Of a stretch of 64,000 nt of DNA, positions 43,941 to 55,673 are shown piece by piece. This DNA is from Prostheceraeus crozeri (taxonomy: Eukaryota; Platyhelminthes; Polycladida; Euryleptidae), in contig CAJQUW010001805.1 in the NCBI GenBank assembly GCA_907163375.1, positions 62,001 through 126,000 of the forward strand, given 5' to 3'. The notes under the pieces were generated by a model. It saw nothing but the letters and a program-made list of their open reading frames with translations. It made no database searches and was not told the origin of the DNA. Made by a program: the position numbers and the translations under genes. How positions within the stretch are numbered: position 1 is the first letter of the stretch; the number at the start of each line of letters is the position of its first letter.

Positions 43941-46900
43941 TTAAAAAAAGGACCTGGGAAATCGTATAAAACCTGGAATATCAATAAATGACATTGAAAA
44001 ACCTGCAAAATATATCCATTTTAAAATTCAATTCAGAAGATACAAGTAAAACGAGGCTGTGAATGTTAAACCAAATGTCAAGCGTTACCGGACTATCAGA
44101 AGGAGAAATACTGCTTTCATTTATTATAACTGAAATCTCTACAACAGAAAATCACTTCTTTAAAGTTGTCAATGAATGGTTATTTGTGTATTTCATCTCT
44201 TTGTCTCATATATTCTGAATCTATGATGTAATTTCAGATTGGCTAAACCTTAAAGGACCCAAATACATTCTTGCTCTAATACATACAATAATATTATGCA
44301 CCATGTGCACACTGCATATTATCATTGTCGCTGGTATCATAAACATATATGAACCTACATGAAATCTATATGAATACTGCACGGCATTGTGCAGTAGAAA
44401 CCATTTCTAATGACCAATTTCTTATAACTTACAATTTCTTAAACCATTTTCTTATACAGTTGCAACTACACTTAACGGCTAGACCTGTTGCAATATTTCA
44501 TACTACATGTACAAGGTGCATATATTTTCTTCGGCTATACATGTAATTGAAGTTTCTACCGGTCACAAAGATGTCGTTAAAAGCGGTTTCTACTGAATAC
44601 GAGTGCACTAAACTTTCGTAATTGTTCCTACTGCCTACTGCAAGGTTCCAATAATCTCAAGGCCCCATAATTTCATCCCAGGGTTTAAGATGAAAGTATT
44701 CTTGTGATAATTACTCGTACATCGCGTGTTTGCAATGCAATCCGTCCGGAAAACTAGGCCAAAATCACATCACGGTGAGTATGCCCGAAAAGATATCTGA
44801 TGCCCGAAAAATAAGAAAATCGTCTGTAGGAGCACTGAGCATGTGCTGCCCCCAATCGAACCGTAGCCGCCCCTGTTGTCTGTGTTGTTCTTATTGCGTT
44901 GATGCTCCTGAAGGCTTGAGTTTCGCCTGCGGCGCTTCAAAAGGATTCAAATTCTTTTCAGTTGATGATGAAGAAACTGTGGAAGTTTTGCATGCGTCGG
45001 TTCAAAATAGTCGAAGATGTTTCAATTGATAATCTAAAGGCTAGAGGTTTCATCCGCGGCGCTTATATTACGTTTTATTTTAGCACCAATTCAGTAAGAA
45101 AATGTCGCAAATCTATCTTTCGATGATGGAAGGTTTTCGTTAATCCTATGCAGTGAAATTATACCCAGAAGTGATACCACCCCCCCCCCTTAACGTCTCA
45201 AAAAAGGCCACCCCTATCAGCTTTCCCGGTATTTACGGCCTGCGATCACATGCCTGATTAAAACATTTTGAATTTTGACGATCAACAATGTACGAATAAT
45301 GTAAACAGTTGCGAGATCTGTAAACATAATACGTGTGTACAATACGTATTTCTATTATGAGAATAATTTTGTTTTTCATTATCGTTATGAGAATTGCATT
45401 GTATTTCCGTCTATCTGAAAAACTTGAATTACGGGCTCTTTTATAATTCGAATTTACTGTTTAATCAACCGTAATGGCATTGTTTTCTACAACCCTAAAT
45501 AGAAATTTTATCTGGGAAATTGAAGATTGTTTTTTATCGCAATGTTAATTTAAATATTGATTTTAACGTAATGTTCGGAATGAACTGTAGGACATGTATG
45601 TGACGGATAGATGCGAGATAGATGAAACAGTCAAATGGAAAACACAAGCGTATTTGGTTTATATGTGTCTTGTACGGGTTTATGGTTATCTTAATTTTTA
45701 ATGGCATTTATACTTTGCTGCACTTTTTAATATTATACTTTGCTTATATAGATTACTCTTTTAGACTTCATAACATATGTGCAATCACTAACACAAGATA
45801 CACAAATAACAACAACACGCAGTTTTGTTTAGAGCGCATTTTTATATCACTTAAATGCATGAATGATAAAATGCACTTTTACGCTGAAATTTAGTCGATA
45901 ATATGATTTAGTTGGCATATGCATGAAAACCTGACTTCTCGTATATACTGTTAAATTAAAACAGCAAATTAATTCGCCAATCCTTAATTTTACATGTTAT
46001 GGGCTATTAGGCTTACAGATAAATGTTGATAAAGGAATAACCTACATTTTTATGTGATATGCCTATGCTTTTCTACACCTTAGGTCTAATTCGTTAATGG
46101 CATTCGATTCAAATTAACTGGTAATCTAGTCACTTTCGTATGAGGACAATAATTCAAAACAAAACAATTCCAGATATGTTTTAAATTCAGTTGTTAATGA
46201 AATTATGGAATGGCTGACGATTATAATAATATTGGTATGTAAAATCTTCATTTTTCTCCGGATAAATTAGAATATGGCTTACAAAAATGCTACCTGCGAA
46301 ATTTTCTGAGGACCTGCAAAAGTCATGCAAAAGTCATGCGAAAACATTTCGACTGATCGCTCGCCACCCTGCAACAGATGCACTGTTGTCCGATGACAAA
46401 TTTCAGAAAGTCCGCCTGCTCATTTCCAAATTGAACAAGAGGTTCGAAAAGTGTGGTCCCAGTAGCGAGACATTCTCGGTTGATGAAACAATAGTTCCAT
46501 ATTATGGACGTCACGGAGCAAAACAATTCATCCGCGGCAAACCGATACGATTCGGTTATAAGATCTGGAGTCTTGCAAACAACAAAGGATACATTTACAG
46601 TCTGCAGCCGTACCCAGGCTTTGCAGAAAAGGGCATTGATGACCAGACTTTTTCATCATCTGCCAATGTCATCAACTACTTTGCTCACAAGATGCGCGAG
46701 CTCTTTCCCGATGGTTCCCTCACTTTGACTTTTGACAACTATTTCACAAGCATTGATATCCTACTAGCAATGAAGAAAAACCTTGACATCACGGCAACAG
46801 GAACAATGAGGATGAATAGAATTCCGAACTGCCCATCATTTGATGATATACCTAAAGAGCGTGGATCGATGGAATCTTGGTAAGACGTTATTATTTGTAA

Positions 46901-47991
46901 ATGTATATTATTGTACATTATTCTGTATATCATTTGCATATTGCAATTTGTAGGCTCTAATTTCTAGTTCACATGCTGTATAGTCAATGATATCAAAATA
47001 TAATGCATGCTGTACATCAATGTTTTTGGTATGTGTATATTTCGGTAGCAAATTTCTAGAATTTTCTATTTTGGAAGTTGAAGGGGACCATACTAAAAAT
47101 GTGTTATTACATGCAATCAAAAAGTTTAATGGCCCTGCCACTATTGGTTCTGTTGTCAGCCGGTAAACTTACATGTACAATTTTCAGGGTGAATGGTGAT
47201 GGTGTCTGCATTACAGCATGGAGAGACAGCAAGTTGGTTGTAGCGGCATCAACAGCGAAGGGAGTGGAGCCGTGTCATCAAGTCTTGCGATTTTCACGAA
47301 AAGAGAAGCGACGCATCAGTTTGCCATGCCCTGATGTTATACATCACTACAACCATTCGATGGGTGGTGTGGATTTATCTGACTCGCATGTTGCTCGTTG
47401 TAGGTCAAGCATCAGAGGGAAAAAGTGGTATTTCCCCATATTCATTTATCTCTTCGATCTCAGTGTGTCTAATGCTTGGATTCTTTATCGGTTGGCTATT
47501 GGATCGTCTGTAGATCTTGCGAGCTTCAAGGCAGAAATCGCCTCAATACTTTTGCGTTCGAATCGGAAAGGCAGAGCCACAACGTTGTCAATCGATTGCC
47601 AAAGTCGCTTTGACCGAATTGACCATTTGGTCATTTATAACGATCGTCAAGCACGATGTGGCGTGTGCTCAAAGTGCACAAATTTCTACTGCAAAAAGTG
47701 CCACAAGTTTCTGCATCCGAAGCTATGTTTTGAGAGTTTCCATGCTAAGTGAATTTGTAAGGTGTTGTAATGCGTGAATTCAATAAATCATGATTCCTGG
47801 AAAACATTTTTTTCAAGAATTGTTAACAGTAATGCGCAATGTATGTTATAACATACATTCAAATTCTCGAAAACTAAGTATGCGATCACGATGAAATCTC
47901 GTTTACTTCTTAATTGGTCTCCATAGAGGAACATATCAAAAGAAAAGAAAATTTCCTCAATTATTTCTACAACTGCGCATGAATGGGCTAA

Positions 47992-48714
47992 ACATTATGC
48001 TAGATCAGTAGCTTACTACACCTTCACGCGGTTGATCAATAAAAGAACATGAGAGTATATAATCGAGGAATTTATTTTGAGAAATGTTTCCAATACCGTT
48101 CATTTACAAACAAATTAAAGAAAGACATTTCCAAATAATTATTCATGACTTCGGAGCTTCAAATCGACATTAGGAGTTCTGTAAAATAAAAAAAAATAAA
48201 AGAAAATATCACTTTTTTAACTGGCTTTTCAGTATTTTTTACTAAAATTGCGCAAATTTAAACGCGCGCTATTATTCTATAAAGCAAAACCATAGCAAAA
48301 GAAATTTCATGAATTTAAACGATTTCGTAGCAATGCTAATTTGTGGCCATCAGCTGAATATTTATTAGATGTGACGTATCTGGTCTCGTCCTAATGAATG
48401 ATAATTCGATTTCTTTGCTTAATAACACAATTAAAAATTAATTGTTATACATATTGTTTAACAATAAAAACTGCCACAAAATATAATTATATCAACATAA
48501 AAAAAGACGATAAATTCTTTCTATATGTCTGTAGTTGGTTGTCATTACACAGCTGAGTACACTGAGGAGTTAGCAGTGATATTTAGAAATTTCTGATGGT
48601 CTTGCTAATTTATTCATGACGTGCTGTGCATGCATCGTATAAAAATATATAAAATTATATAAATATATACAAATATTACTAGAATCACTACACATTGCTA
48701 CACATCAATACACC
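47992..48714. other. Non-coding, very AT-rich stretch
   Basis: No ORF with similarity, no repeat ends. It separates piggyBac-1 from the Harbinger. Confidence 0.5.
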
Positions 48715-49093
48715 TTAAGCTGCCAGTACACGGGACAGAAATTCGACGACAGTTTTAGCCCTGGCCAATCAAAGCCAAGGTTACATGGATAAGCATTTAC
48801 TTTCATGGCTCGCCGACAGTGAATGTTGGCATCCGTGTAATGAGGTGACGACGGTTGAGAAACCTGACCTTGACATAGTAAATATTCTCTCCTAGTGTAA
48901 TAGGGTTTCGACAGCGAGTTGCGAGGGTTGACGACAGAGCACCACGACATTGCCAGGTATATGACTCACTGAAGCTGTTTCTTCTGTCAGAGCAAGTTGA
49001 CAACAGTTCTACTTTTGACGACAGTGTGTTATTAGAATTACTTCATCACCCAAACTCAACTGGACAAGCGACAGCGCCGAGGCTCTCATCGAA

Positions 49094-52000
49094 ATGTATA
49101 GAGAGAGGCCGTGCCTGTGGGATATTCTTTCCACAGAACACAGAGATCGATTCAAACGAGAGGAGGCTGTGAAATCGATTTCATCTGCCCTAGGATATCC
49201 AGAAAAGGAGATCCTGCGCAAAATACACAATTTGCGAAGCCAATTCGCTACAGAATATAACAAGGCGAATTTAACAATATCAGGAAGTGCTGCAACGAAT
49301 TCAAGGTTTTGGCAATATTATGAGTCGCTGCTTTTCTTGAAAGACTCAATAGAAGCCAGGAAGTCAAAGTCCAACTTGAAAGTAAGTTTGAAATATTTTT
49401 CAATATATGCATCATGAAATATTATTGATAAAAAGAATTATTTGATCAAAATCTTCGTAGACCTAAAGTCCGGTTTCGAGCTCATTTTCTATGCTATTTG
49501 AATTTAAAAGGCGATATCGGATTCTGATCAAAATCTGCACATAATGATATTGCTTGAATGTCGTCGACAATTGTCTAATTACATTCATGCTGTTTATGAT
49601 GTTTAGTAAAAGAGTATCCTACACTGATGAGAGCTAATGAGCTCGAAACCGGTCTATAGGTCTCCAAAGATTTTGATCAAATATTATAATTCTTTTATTA
49701 CATAAATAATTGGAAACACCTTATGCGGCAATAACATCTAGTTCATAGTTTATCATGAACTAAAATTAAGTTATTGTTTTCTATCAGTATCTACCAGTAC
49801 CGATCAATGGCTATCTTTTTCAGGCATTGTACATGTACAGGGTGTCCCAAAACAGCGGTCGATCTTTAATCTTAATTCGCGACTTATGTACGTCAGATCT
49901 CACTATATGTTTATGACTAACATACAGTAGAGGTCTTGGGAATTATGTTTATTTGATTAAAAATTCGATCCAACTTTTTATTCTATTCACTTTGCGATGA
50001 TTTTGAACAGTTACAAATTTGATTTTGGCCTACATTTATAGATGTATTTCCTTGAAAAATTTTTGTAAAAACAAAAACATTGTTAAATGATATTCTAAGG
50101 CTCAACTAAGTTCAACTAAGGCTCTTATTCATTTATAAGACTTATCATGCATGGCTCAGGACCATGATCGGTGTGACACAAAATATATGAAATTTAATTG
50201 TTAAAGCTCGAGATGCTGTCAGTTGACCAAGCTGTGAAGAAACACATCGCTGATAAGTTATTGAGACTGATTGAAACCTTGAATGATTAATGCAGAATTA
50301 ACGAATCTATTAATGCTTTTCTTAAATTGTCATCTTGCAAAACAATGTATTAAGAAAACAATTTCGAATGGATTGAACTTTTACTCGATTATACCTAACT
50401 CCCATGACCTCTACTGTATGTTGGTCATAGATAAATAATGAGACATGACTTATCTAAGTCGTGAAATATAATTAAAATTTGACCGCTTAAAAGGAACATA
50501 GTAAGATTCCCTCCATTGAAATAATTTAGATGTACGTGTATGATATAAACTTTCATTTTCATTGAACGTATTTATCGTATTTACTCCCCGATAAATGACC
50601 ATATAATATCTTATATTTCGATTCTTGATGTTGAGGAAGAACAATGCGTGATAGGCTCTCTACTACAGAAACTATGTTACGATTTAATGTATAATCAATA
50701 ATCTTTAGCCTTATTTTAACTCATTAAAATTGTTAGTAAAACGCTAGCAAAAAAATAATAAATTGAATTAACAATATCAATACATGTATGTATTATCATG
50801 ATCTAAATACGGCTGTATTGAAAAATAAGTTCACCATCAGGAGACACAAAATAGTCATTGAATTCCTCGCGAACTTCTCTAGCGGCCATCGAAAAATTGT
50901 TACTTCCTTGATATGGAAGCGAGAGAAAGCTTGAAACCGGTACAGGTTCACCTCTCCATGTACCAGTAGTAAGTTCCCATTTTCGTTCTCGTGATCGACA
51001 AAGTCAATGGGGGCATAAGAGTTTCTCGAATTTCTCAATAAATAATTATGCAGACAGCATGACACCAACACAAGTGATTGACATTTTTCGGCGTTCAAAA
51101 GAATTGGACGTCGGAAAACGCGAAACACACTGCTCAAAATGCCGAAGGCATTCTCAACACAGCGACGGGCACGTGATAACTGATAGTTGAACACTCGATT
51201 CTGCACAGGTTGGTTTTTATGTGGATACGGCTTCATGATATCCACTCGTAGATGGAAGGCATCATCCGCAACTATGACATACGGAATCGGAATGTCACGG
51301 TCTGGTAGATTTCGGGAGGGAGGTATTGAAAGGCTACCATTACTCAAAGCGGTGTATAATGCGCTTCTTGAAAACTCTCCACCATCAGATATTCGCCCAT
51401 TGCATACAGCATCCACATAAATAAATTGATAATCAGCATCGACCAATGCTAACAACACAATACTATGTGTCTTTTTATAGTTGAAAAAATAGCTTCCAGC
51501 ATGTGCCGGTGATTGCATGACAATATGCTTTCCATCAAGTGAACCTATACAATTAGAAAAATTCCACTTCGACTGATAACGTTCTGCTAGCTGCAACCAA
51601 TCCCTTTGAGAATCAGGGACCTGAAAGAGGGTAAATCAATATTTTTAGTATCATATACTTGCAATGTAGATAATATATACGCTCGTAATACATATTAATG
51701 TACCTGATGCTGTACATGTATATTTGAGATTACGATTATTGGGGAAGTGTATACAACACGTATGGCATTGAATTATTCCATTCAGAGTTAAAATCCATAA
51801 TTTCTTTTCAGAGTGAAGGTTCCGAGAAGGAGAACAGGAAGGAGCCTCCCACAAAGAAGGCGAAATTCGATGATAGCATCATTCAGAAGGCAGTAAGTAT
51901 ACTCGAGACGTCGGACGAGTTCGATATCTACGGTACTTACATTGCCAGTGAACTACGCTGTCTGCCGAAAGTGTTGCAATTACGGCTGAAGAACAAAATC

Positions 52001-52114
52001 CAGAAAGCGGTACTTGAAATACAGGAAGAACAACTGCAGCAGATAACCTCATGTGATAATGACCCCGCAGCTAATGAGTCTTTCTTGGGACTTTTAAATT
52101 CCATTGATGCATAA
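49094..52114 (+). CDS. Harbinger MADF (Myb/SANT-like) DNA-binding protein, two exons
   Basis: Exon 1 is 49094-49381: MYRERPCLWDILS, YPEKEILRKIHNLRSQF and RFWQYYESLLFL form a MADF domain of about 85 residues. The donor AAA|GTAAGT follows a codon end. Exon 2 is 51812-52114, after TTCTTTTCAG: a basic stretch PPTKKAKF (likely nuclear localisation) and YIASELRCLPK, resembling a BESS-like C-terminus. Total 196 residues. The frame is open for about 20 codons before ATG 49094 (SDSAEALIE, typical MADF start), so an upstream exon may exist. AATAAA lies at 52241-52246. Such proteins bring the transposase to the nucleus and ends. Its intron contains the last transposase exon on the opposite strand. Confidence 0.82.
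49430..49696. mobile_element. Palindromic MITE in the MADF intron
   Basis: The left arm (about 49430-49485) and right arm (about 49635-49696) are inverted and differ at a few bases; shared strings include TTTGATCAAAATCTT, TAGACCTA and CGGTTTCGAGCTCATT. Loop about 150 bp. No clear target duplication, so superfamily open. Confidence 0.65.
49838..50498. mobile_element. MITE with long imperfect inverted repeats in the MADF intron
   Basis: The left end is CAGGGTGTCCCAAAACAGCG after a TA. The right arm, reverse strand, has GCGGTC, CGACTTA, ATGAC-AACATACAGTAG and GAGGTC-TGGGA in the same order as the left. The arms span roughly 100 bp with many differences. TA flanks and this start suggest a Tc1/mariner-type MITE, weakly. 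Confidence 0.5.
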
Positions 52115-53482
52115 CTGACTTTTTGTTCTTTTTTATTCTTCAAGTAGTAGGATTTTTATGAAGATGTAAGGCCAAGTGCCGATGGATGTACATTGTACTT
52201 GTATATGAACATAGACAGATTTCACGCAACTAAATGCGACTAATAAATTTTTTTAATGTTTGAATCACGTTTTAATTGAAAGAAGCATGACATAGTAATC
52301 ATTTTTCTGTTCATAATCAATCAAGAAATCAGTTAATTTTCTCCAATACCTGGTATTTTCTAGAGCCTCACATTCTACTAGAGTATTCTAGAGAGTATTC
52401 TTAGAGTATCTACTCTAATTATTATACTTTGCTGAACTCGTCCACTCTATCAATTTACAGTATCTACATATATTTGAGCAAGGGATTAAATTGTTCACCT
52501 TTAGGTAATCATCTTTCAAACAGTTGAAAAGAGCTTCGCAGACTTCTGGAATGAACCTTGAGATGGTACATTGAGGAAAACGGAAGAGATAACCTAATGA
52601 CGTAAACGAATCCCCTGAAAAAACAAAATGTTTGATAATTCAACGAATTTAGAAAAATTACACTGTCAAATATGTGAACCTGTCCAATTCCTAATCAACT
52701 AGCTTCACCGTTTTTATATCGGTCCACAATTCGTTATGAAATAGGTAGAAATTGTAAATTAAGGTATGATAATTATAAAGTCGTATATTTAGTTATTTAT
52801 TACATTGTAATGAGAAGCAGAACACAAAACGCAAAAACTCACAAAAGATCCTATAGTCCATGTGCAAAACCTAGGGATCACTTTTCAACTCAAATAACAA
52901 TTAAGGCATATTTTTTCTTATCAAAGAAAATCTTATAATCTTGCGTCTTACGGGTAATTTATTTTTATTTATTTTTTTATATATCTTCAACATAATAGCC
53001 ATGAATTACCATCAAAATATTTTAGTTATTTTGTTGGCGTTGGCTAATTCATGCATGACGAGTGATTTACAGTGTAGTAATATCAAAAAGTAATCTACGT
53101 GGTTATTAAATTGTTGCCTAAGCGTAAAAATAATATATATTTCAAGATTCAAGATATGTATATACAGTATCGTCTTACCTGATGCCAGAAATCTCAAAGT
53201 TACAGCTAATTTGTCCTTCGGGGGTATTGGACTTCTCATGATTGTTTCTTGCTTTGTAATGGATGGTCCAACTTTCGATACAATATCCTCAAATTCTGTT
53301 GCGGACATTCTAAGGAATAGTTTCAATTGGATGGGGTCCTCCATCCTAAGCTCCTGCATCAGTGTCGAACAGGCACCGAGTTGACCTCGTCGTAAGATCA
53401 ATTTTCTGGTCCAACATGATCTGCGTTTCTTTATCTTCTGTTCGTGTAGAAGGATTATAGCAGCAGCCTTTCTCTTGTCCAT
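50796..53482 (-). CDS. Harbinger transposase (DDE_Tnp_4, HARBI1-like), three exons
   Basis: Exon 1 is 53482-53179 (ATG at 53482, MDKRKAAAIILL) with MSATEFEDIVSKVGP, ending LRFLASG at donor CAG|GTAAG. Exon 2 is 52614-52499, too short to show as a long ORF, with LGYLFRFPQCTISRFIPEV. Exon 3 is 51620-50796. Lengths 304, 116 and 825 keep one frame and give 414 residues, normal for the family. Catalytic residues: Asp in CIGSLDGKH, Asp in VIVADDAFHL, Glu in RRCVENAFG. Splice borders are GT/AG. It would cut the element ends together with the MADF partner. Intron 2 contains the second exon of that partner on the other strand. No lesion seen. Confidence 0.9.
52241..52246 (+). terminator. Likely polyadenylation signal of the MADF gene
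   Basis: AATAAA lies 127 bp after the stop of exon 2. Position only; no transcript data. Confidence 0.45.
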
Positions 53483-53727
53483 CACGTAGCTCAAAATGAA
53501 ATTAAGTGATAAGAACGAAAGTTTTGGTGAAATACTGTCGTTTGTGTGATAGGGTCTCGACAGCTCTGTCGAGACACTGTCGGCGAAATTATGACGTCAT
53601 GTAACCGGGGCAACAGACTTCTAGCGCAGTCTGTCTAGAGAAGAAAATTGCATCTCGTGTAATCGACTTTTGGAGATTTCATGACGACACTGTCGTCGAA
53701 TTTCTGTCTCGTGTACTGGCAGCTTTA

Positions 53728-55667
53728 GAGTAAAGAATACATGCACATATATTGTACATGTACATGTTAAAATGTTGTTTGAATGTCATCAATCGTAAGT
53801 GCATTTGAAATTACCAATCGCCGTTTTCATCATATCTTCTTATGTCTCGGCGAGCTGTTAGCAAGCGAGCAAGGATACAATTACTCAACGATCTCTCTGT
53901 ATTGTCTGCTGAAAGAGGTGAGTTTATTATAATTATCATTTATTAAACGAGTAATTGTATAGTGGTGTTAAGTCATACATGACTTCTAAGCCATTGACTC
54001 TTGACAGTCATCTTGTGCAGTTTCCCCCCTTAGGAAGAGTAAAGCTTGAAACGTTTAGGTGTTCTGTTTTTGTATTTTATTCGTTGATTTTGTTACTTTG
54101 TTTTCCGTCATTAAGCTTATCGAAAAGGAAGTGTTCTTATCAGTATTACAATACACTGAAAAGTGATAAATTTATGATTTGTCATACTTCAAAACATCAA
54201 ATTAATCATTTAACATAAAAAATAATGTAACTATCATAGAAATCAGATATAATTATGATAAGATATGGCTATTATAATAATATCTGATTTCTGTGGTAAC
54301 GATATATTTCTCGACATTTTGTTTTATGTCTCTGTTAAAGATTACATCGGCATTGTCATGGAAACTACAATTCTTCAATATTCTAGTATGATCAGCTGTC
54401 GAGAACTTCTGAGTCTCGAATGAACTTTGTTATGTGAATCTGATAGTCAGAATGCTAACAGAAAGAAATATGCTAGTAAAAAATGGCCTTACCATATGGA
54501 TATAGTTATTTTACAAATAATTTGTGTTATTGTATATAATTTTTGTATAAGTAGCATTGTGATTAATTTAATGAGTTTTAAAGAAAAAAAATATATATAT
54601 ATATAACTCTTACATCTGTCAGCATTTTTTGAGCTAAAGAATATATTCACGCAAATCGATAGCGGTAATAAGCGAGTCATTGCGAAATCAAAACCGTTCG
54701 GTTGCGTGCCGCAGCCTCTACATTACGATTATACATTTTTGTATATTAATACATATAAGGGAAATCAATGAAAAAATCTTAAGGTGCAAAAGTTTTAAAT
54801 TTAAGGATTCTTTTGCTCTTGTTAATTATTTACTACCAAATTACAACCACCTTCAAGTAGCCTAATGATTTCATTCAGTAGTCATTATCATGTATGTCCA
54901 ACATAAACATTAATTCTCCGTTTGGGTTCCAGTCTCTCTAAACAGGACATTGGATATTGTTAAATGTTAGAAACGGTGACGGCAAGTTCGAGCGCACATT
55001 ACCAGTTAAGTGTAATAGCGCAACCTGATTGATTGATACTGTCCGGCAATCATGTTACGAGTCAATTGACCTCAAGTTTCATGATAATGTAAGAGATCCT
55101 TCTTGTAGTAATGAATAGACGTTTTTTAACCTCATTTGAAATACATCCAGCCATTAGTAGCTTAGACCCTACAATGTGATAGAACACAGGTCGCGCGTAT
55201 TTCAATAGTTGTTCGCAATAATCGTCTGTACAACTATGTAAACCACTCGAGCCAGTAATGTGAAGAACAAACTGACTCAAAAGCCCGAAATATTCAAATC
55301 GGTTACCTTCAAGGCCAGTTATCCACGTCTCGTCACGTGCGATAATGGAACTGCTCGGAGCGTGAGGATAACGGCAGACAGTAGTTTTAGCTAAATTCAC
55401 GCACCGAGACGTATAAATAACCACTCTGTACCTTCAATCCATTTCGTATGGATTCTCAGACCACATAAAATCAATACGACTCGAAATTTTAATTCATAGG
55501 CGCAATATTTCTCTACGCAACGAAGTTTAAAATCTACGTACACTGCAAATTGCCTGATAAACGAACAGATGTCAAAGATAGTAAATATAGCAAAAGAATA
55601 ATTTTTTAGTACTTCATTTTATTTACATAAATCATCATTTGATATACATATACATAAACATAAACAA
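53728..55667. other. Mostly non-coding stretch
   Basis: Contains one candidate short exon (53842-53917), a small hairpin with ATAGAAATCAGATAT arms near 54236-54293 and an AT microsatellite near 54590-54605. The minus-strand ORF at 55062-55424 matches nothing I know. Confidence 0.5.
53842..53917 (+). other. Candidate first coding exon of unknown gene
   Basis: ATG 53842 opens 25 codons (MSRRAVSKRARIQLL, basic) ending at AAGAG|GTGAGT, a good donor. It lies 115 bp outside the Harbinger. No second exon was identified, so this may be chance. Confidence 0.25.
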
Positions 55668-55673
55668 ATACAT

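Larger units (their letters stand above)
42310..46371. mobile_element. Non-autonomous hAT-type element with 5-bp target duplication
   Basis: Ends CAGGGTGGCGAG and CTCGCCACCCTG form a 12-bp inverted repeat. The flank CAACA (42305-42309 and 46372-46376) is a 5-bp duplication, supported because its removal exactly restores the piggyBac frame. Left subterminal strings CCTGCAAAA and CATGCAAAA recur near the right end in the same, not inverted, orientation. No transposase ORF was recognised in its 4.06 kb. The ends match those of the coiled-coil hAT remnants here, which could have supplied the transposase. Short ORFs inside (43027, 43383, 44730, 45622) match nothing I know. Confidence 0.82.
40776..47752 (+). 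pseudogene. piggyBac transposase, three exons, exon 2 interrupted by a transposon
   Basis: Exon 1 is 40776-40810 (MARKAKLDALQ), donor GTAAGT at 40811. Exon 2 starts at 41712 after TTTTTCAG and ends at 46879, donor GTAAGA. Exon 3 is 47188-47752, after TTTTCAG. Exon 2 is split by the insertion at 42310-46371 and its 5-bp duplication. Taking away the insertion and one CAACA copy leaves 1,701 bp, exactly 567 codons with no stop. The catalytic Asps are in FSVDETIVPYY, LTFDNYFTS and GGVDLSDSH. The C-terminus has the Cys-rich CGVCSKCTNFYCKKC finger usual in piggyBac, which helps bind the ends. Only the insertion inactivates it. Confidence 0.9.
40581..47856. repeat. Subterminal 16-bp palindromes at both ends of piggyBac-1
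   Basis: GTATGTTATAACATAC is self-complementary. It occurs at 40581-40596 and 47841-47856, both preceded by GCGCAAT. The left copy is 20 bp from the end and the right copy about 135 bp from it. Possible transposase-binding site; inference only. Confidence 0.7.
40561..47991 (+). mobile_element. piggyBac element (piggyBac-1) split by a hAT-type insertion
   Basis: Left end TTAACCCATTCATGCGCA (40561); right end, reverse strand from 47991, TTAGCCCATTCATGCGCA, so the right target site has one change (CTAA instead of TTAA). Both subterminal regions carry GCGCAATGTATGTTATAACA. A three-exon piggyBac transposase gene lies between. A 4.06-kb insertion (42310-46371) sits inside exon 2. Without it the element would be about 3.4 kb. 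Confidence 0.9.
48718..53724. mobile_element. PIF/Harbinger element, complete, two genes
   Basis: Left end AGCTGCCAGTACACGGGACA and right end (reverse strand) AGCTGCCAGTACACGAGACA differ at one base and the match continues through GAAATTCGACGACAGT. The 3-bp duplication TTA lies at 48715-48717 and 53725-53727, the Harbinger TWA target. Inside are a transposase on the minus strand and a MADF-type protein on the plus strand, the usual pair. Both look open after splicing. 5,007 bp. Confidence 0.93.

Noticed and set aside
44730-45029. Cys-rich 99-codon ORF inside the 4.06-kb insertion
   Set aside because: No ordered zinc-finger spacing, and it is built from the same diverged TCGAAC/GCCGCCC repeats as 43440-43610.
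55062-55424. Minus-strand 120-codon ORF
   Set aside because: No recognisable domain, no promoter or splice context, flanked by AT-rich DNA.
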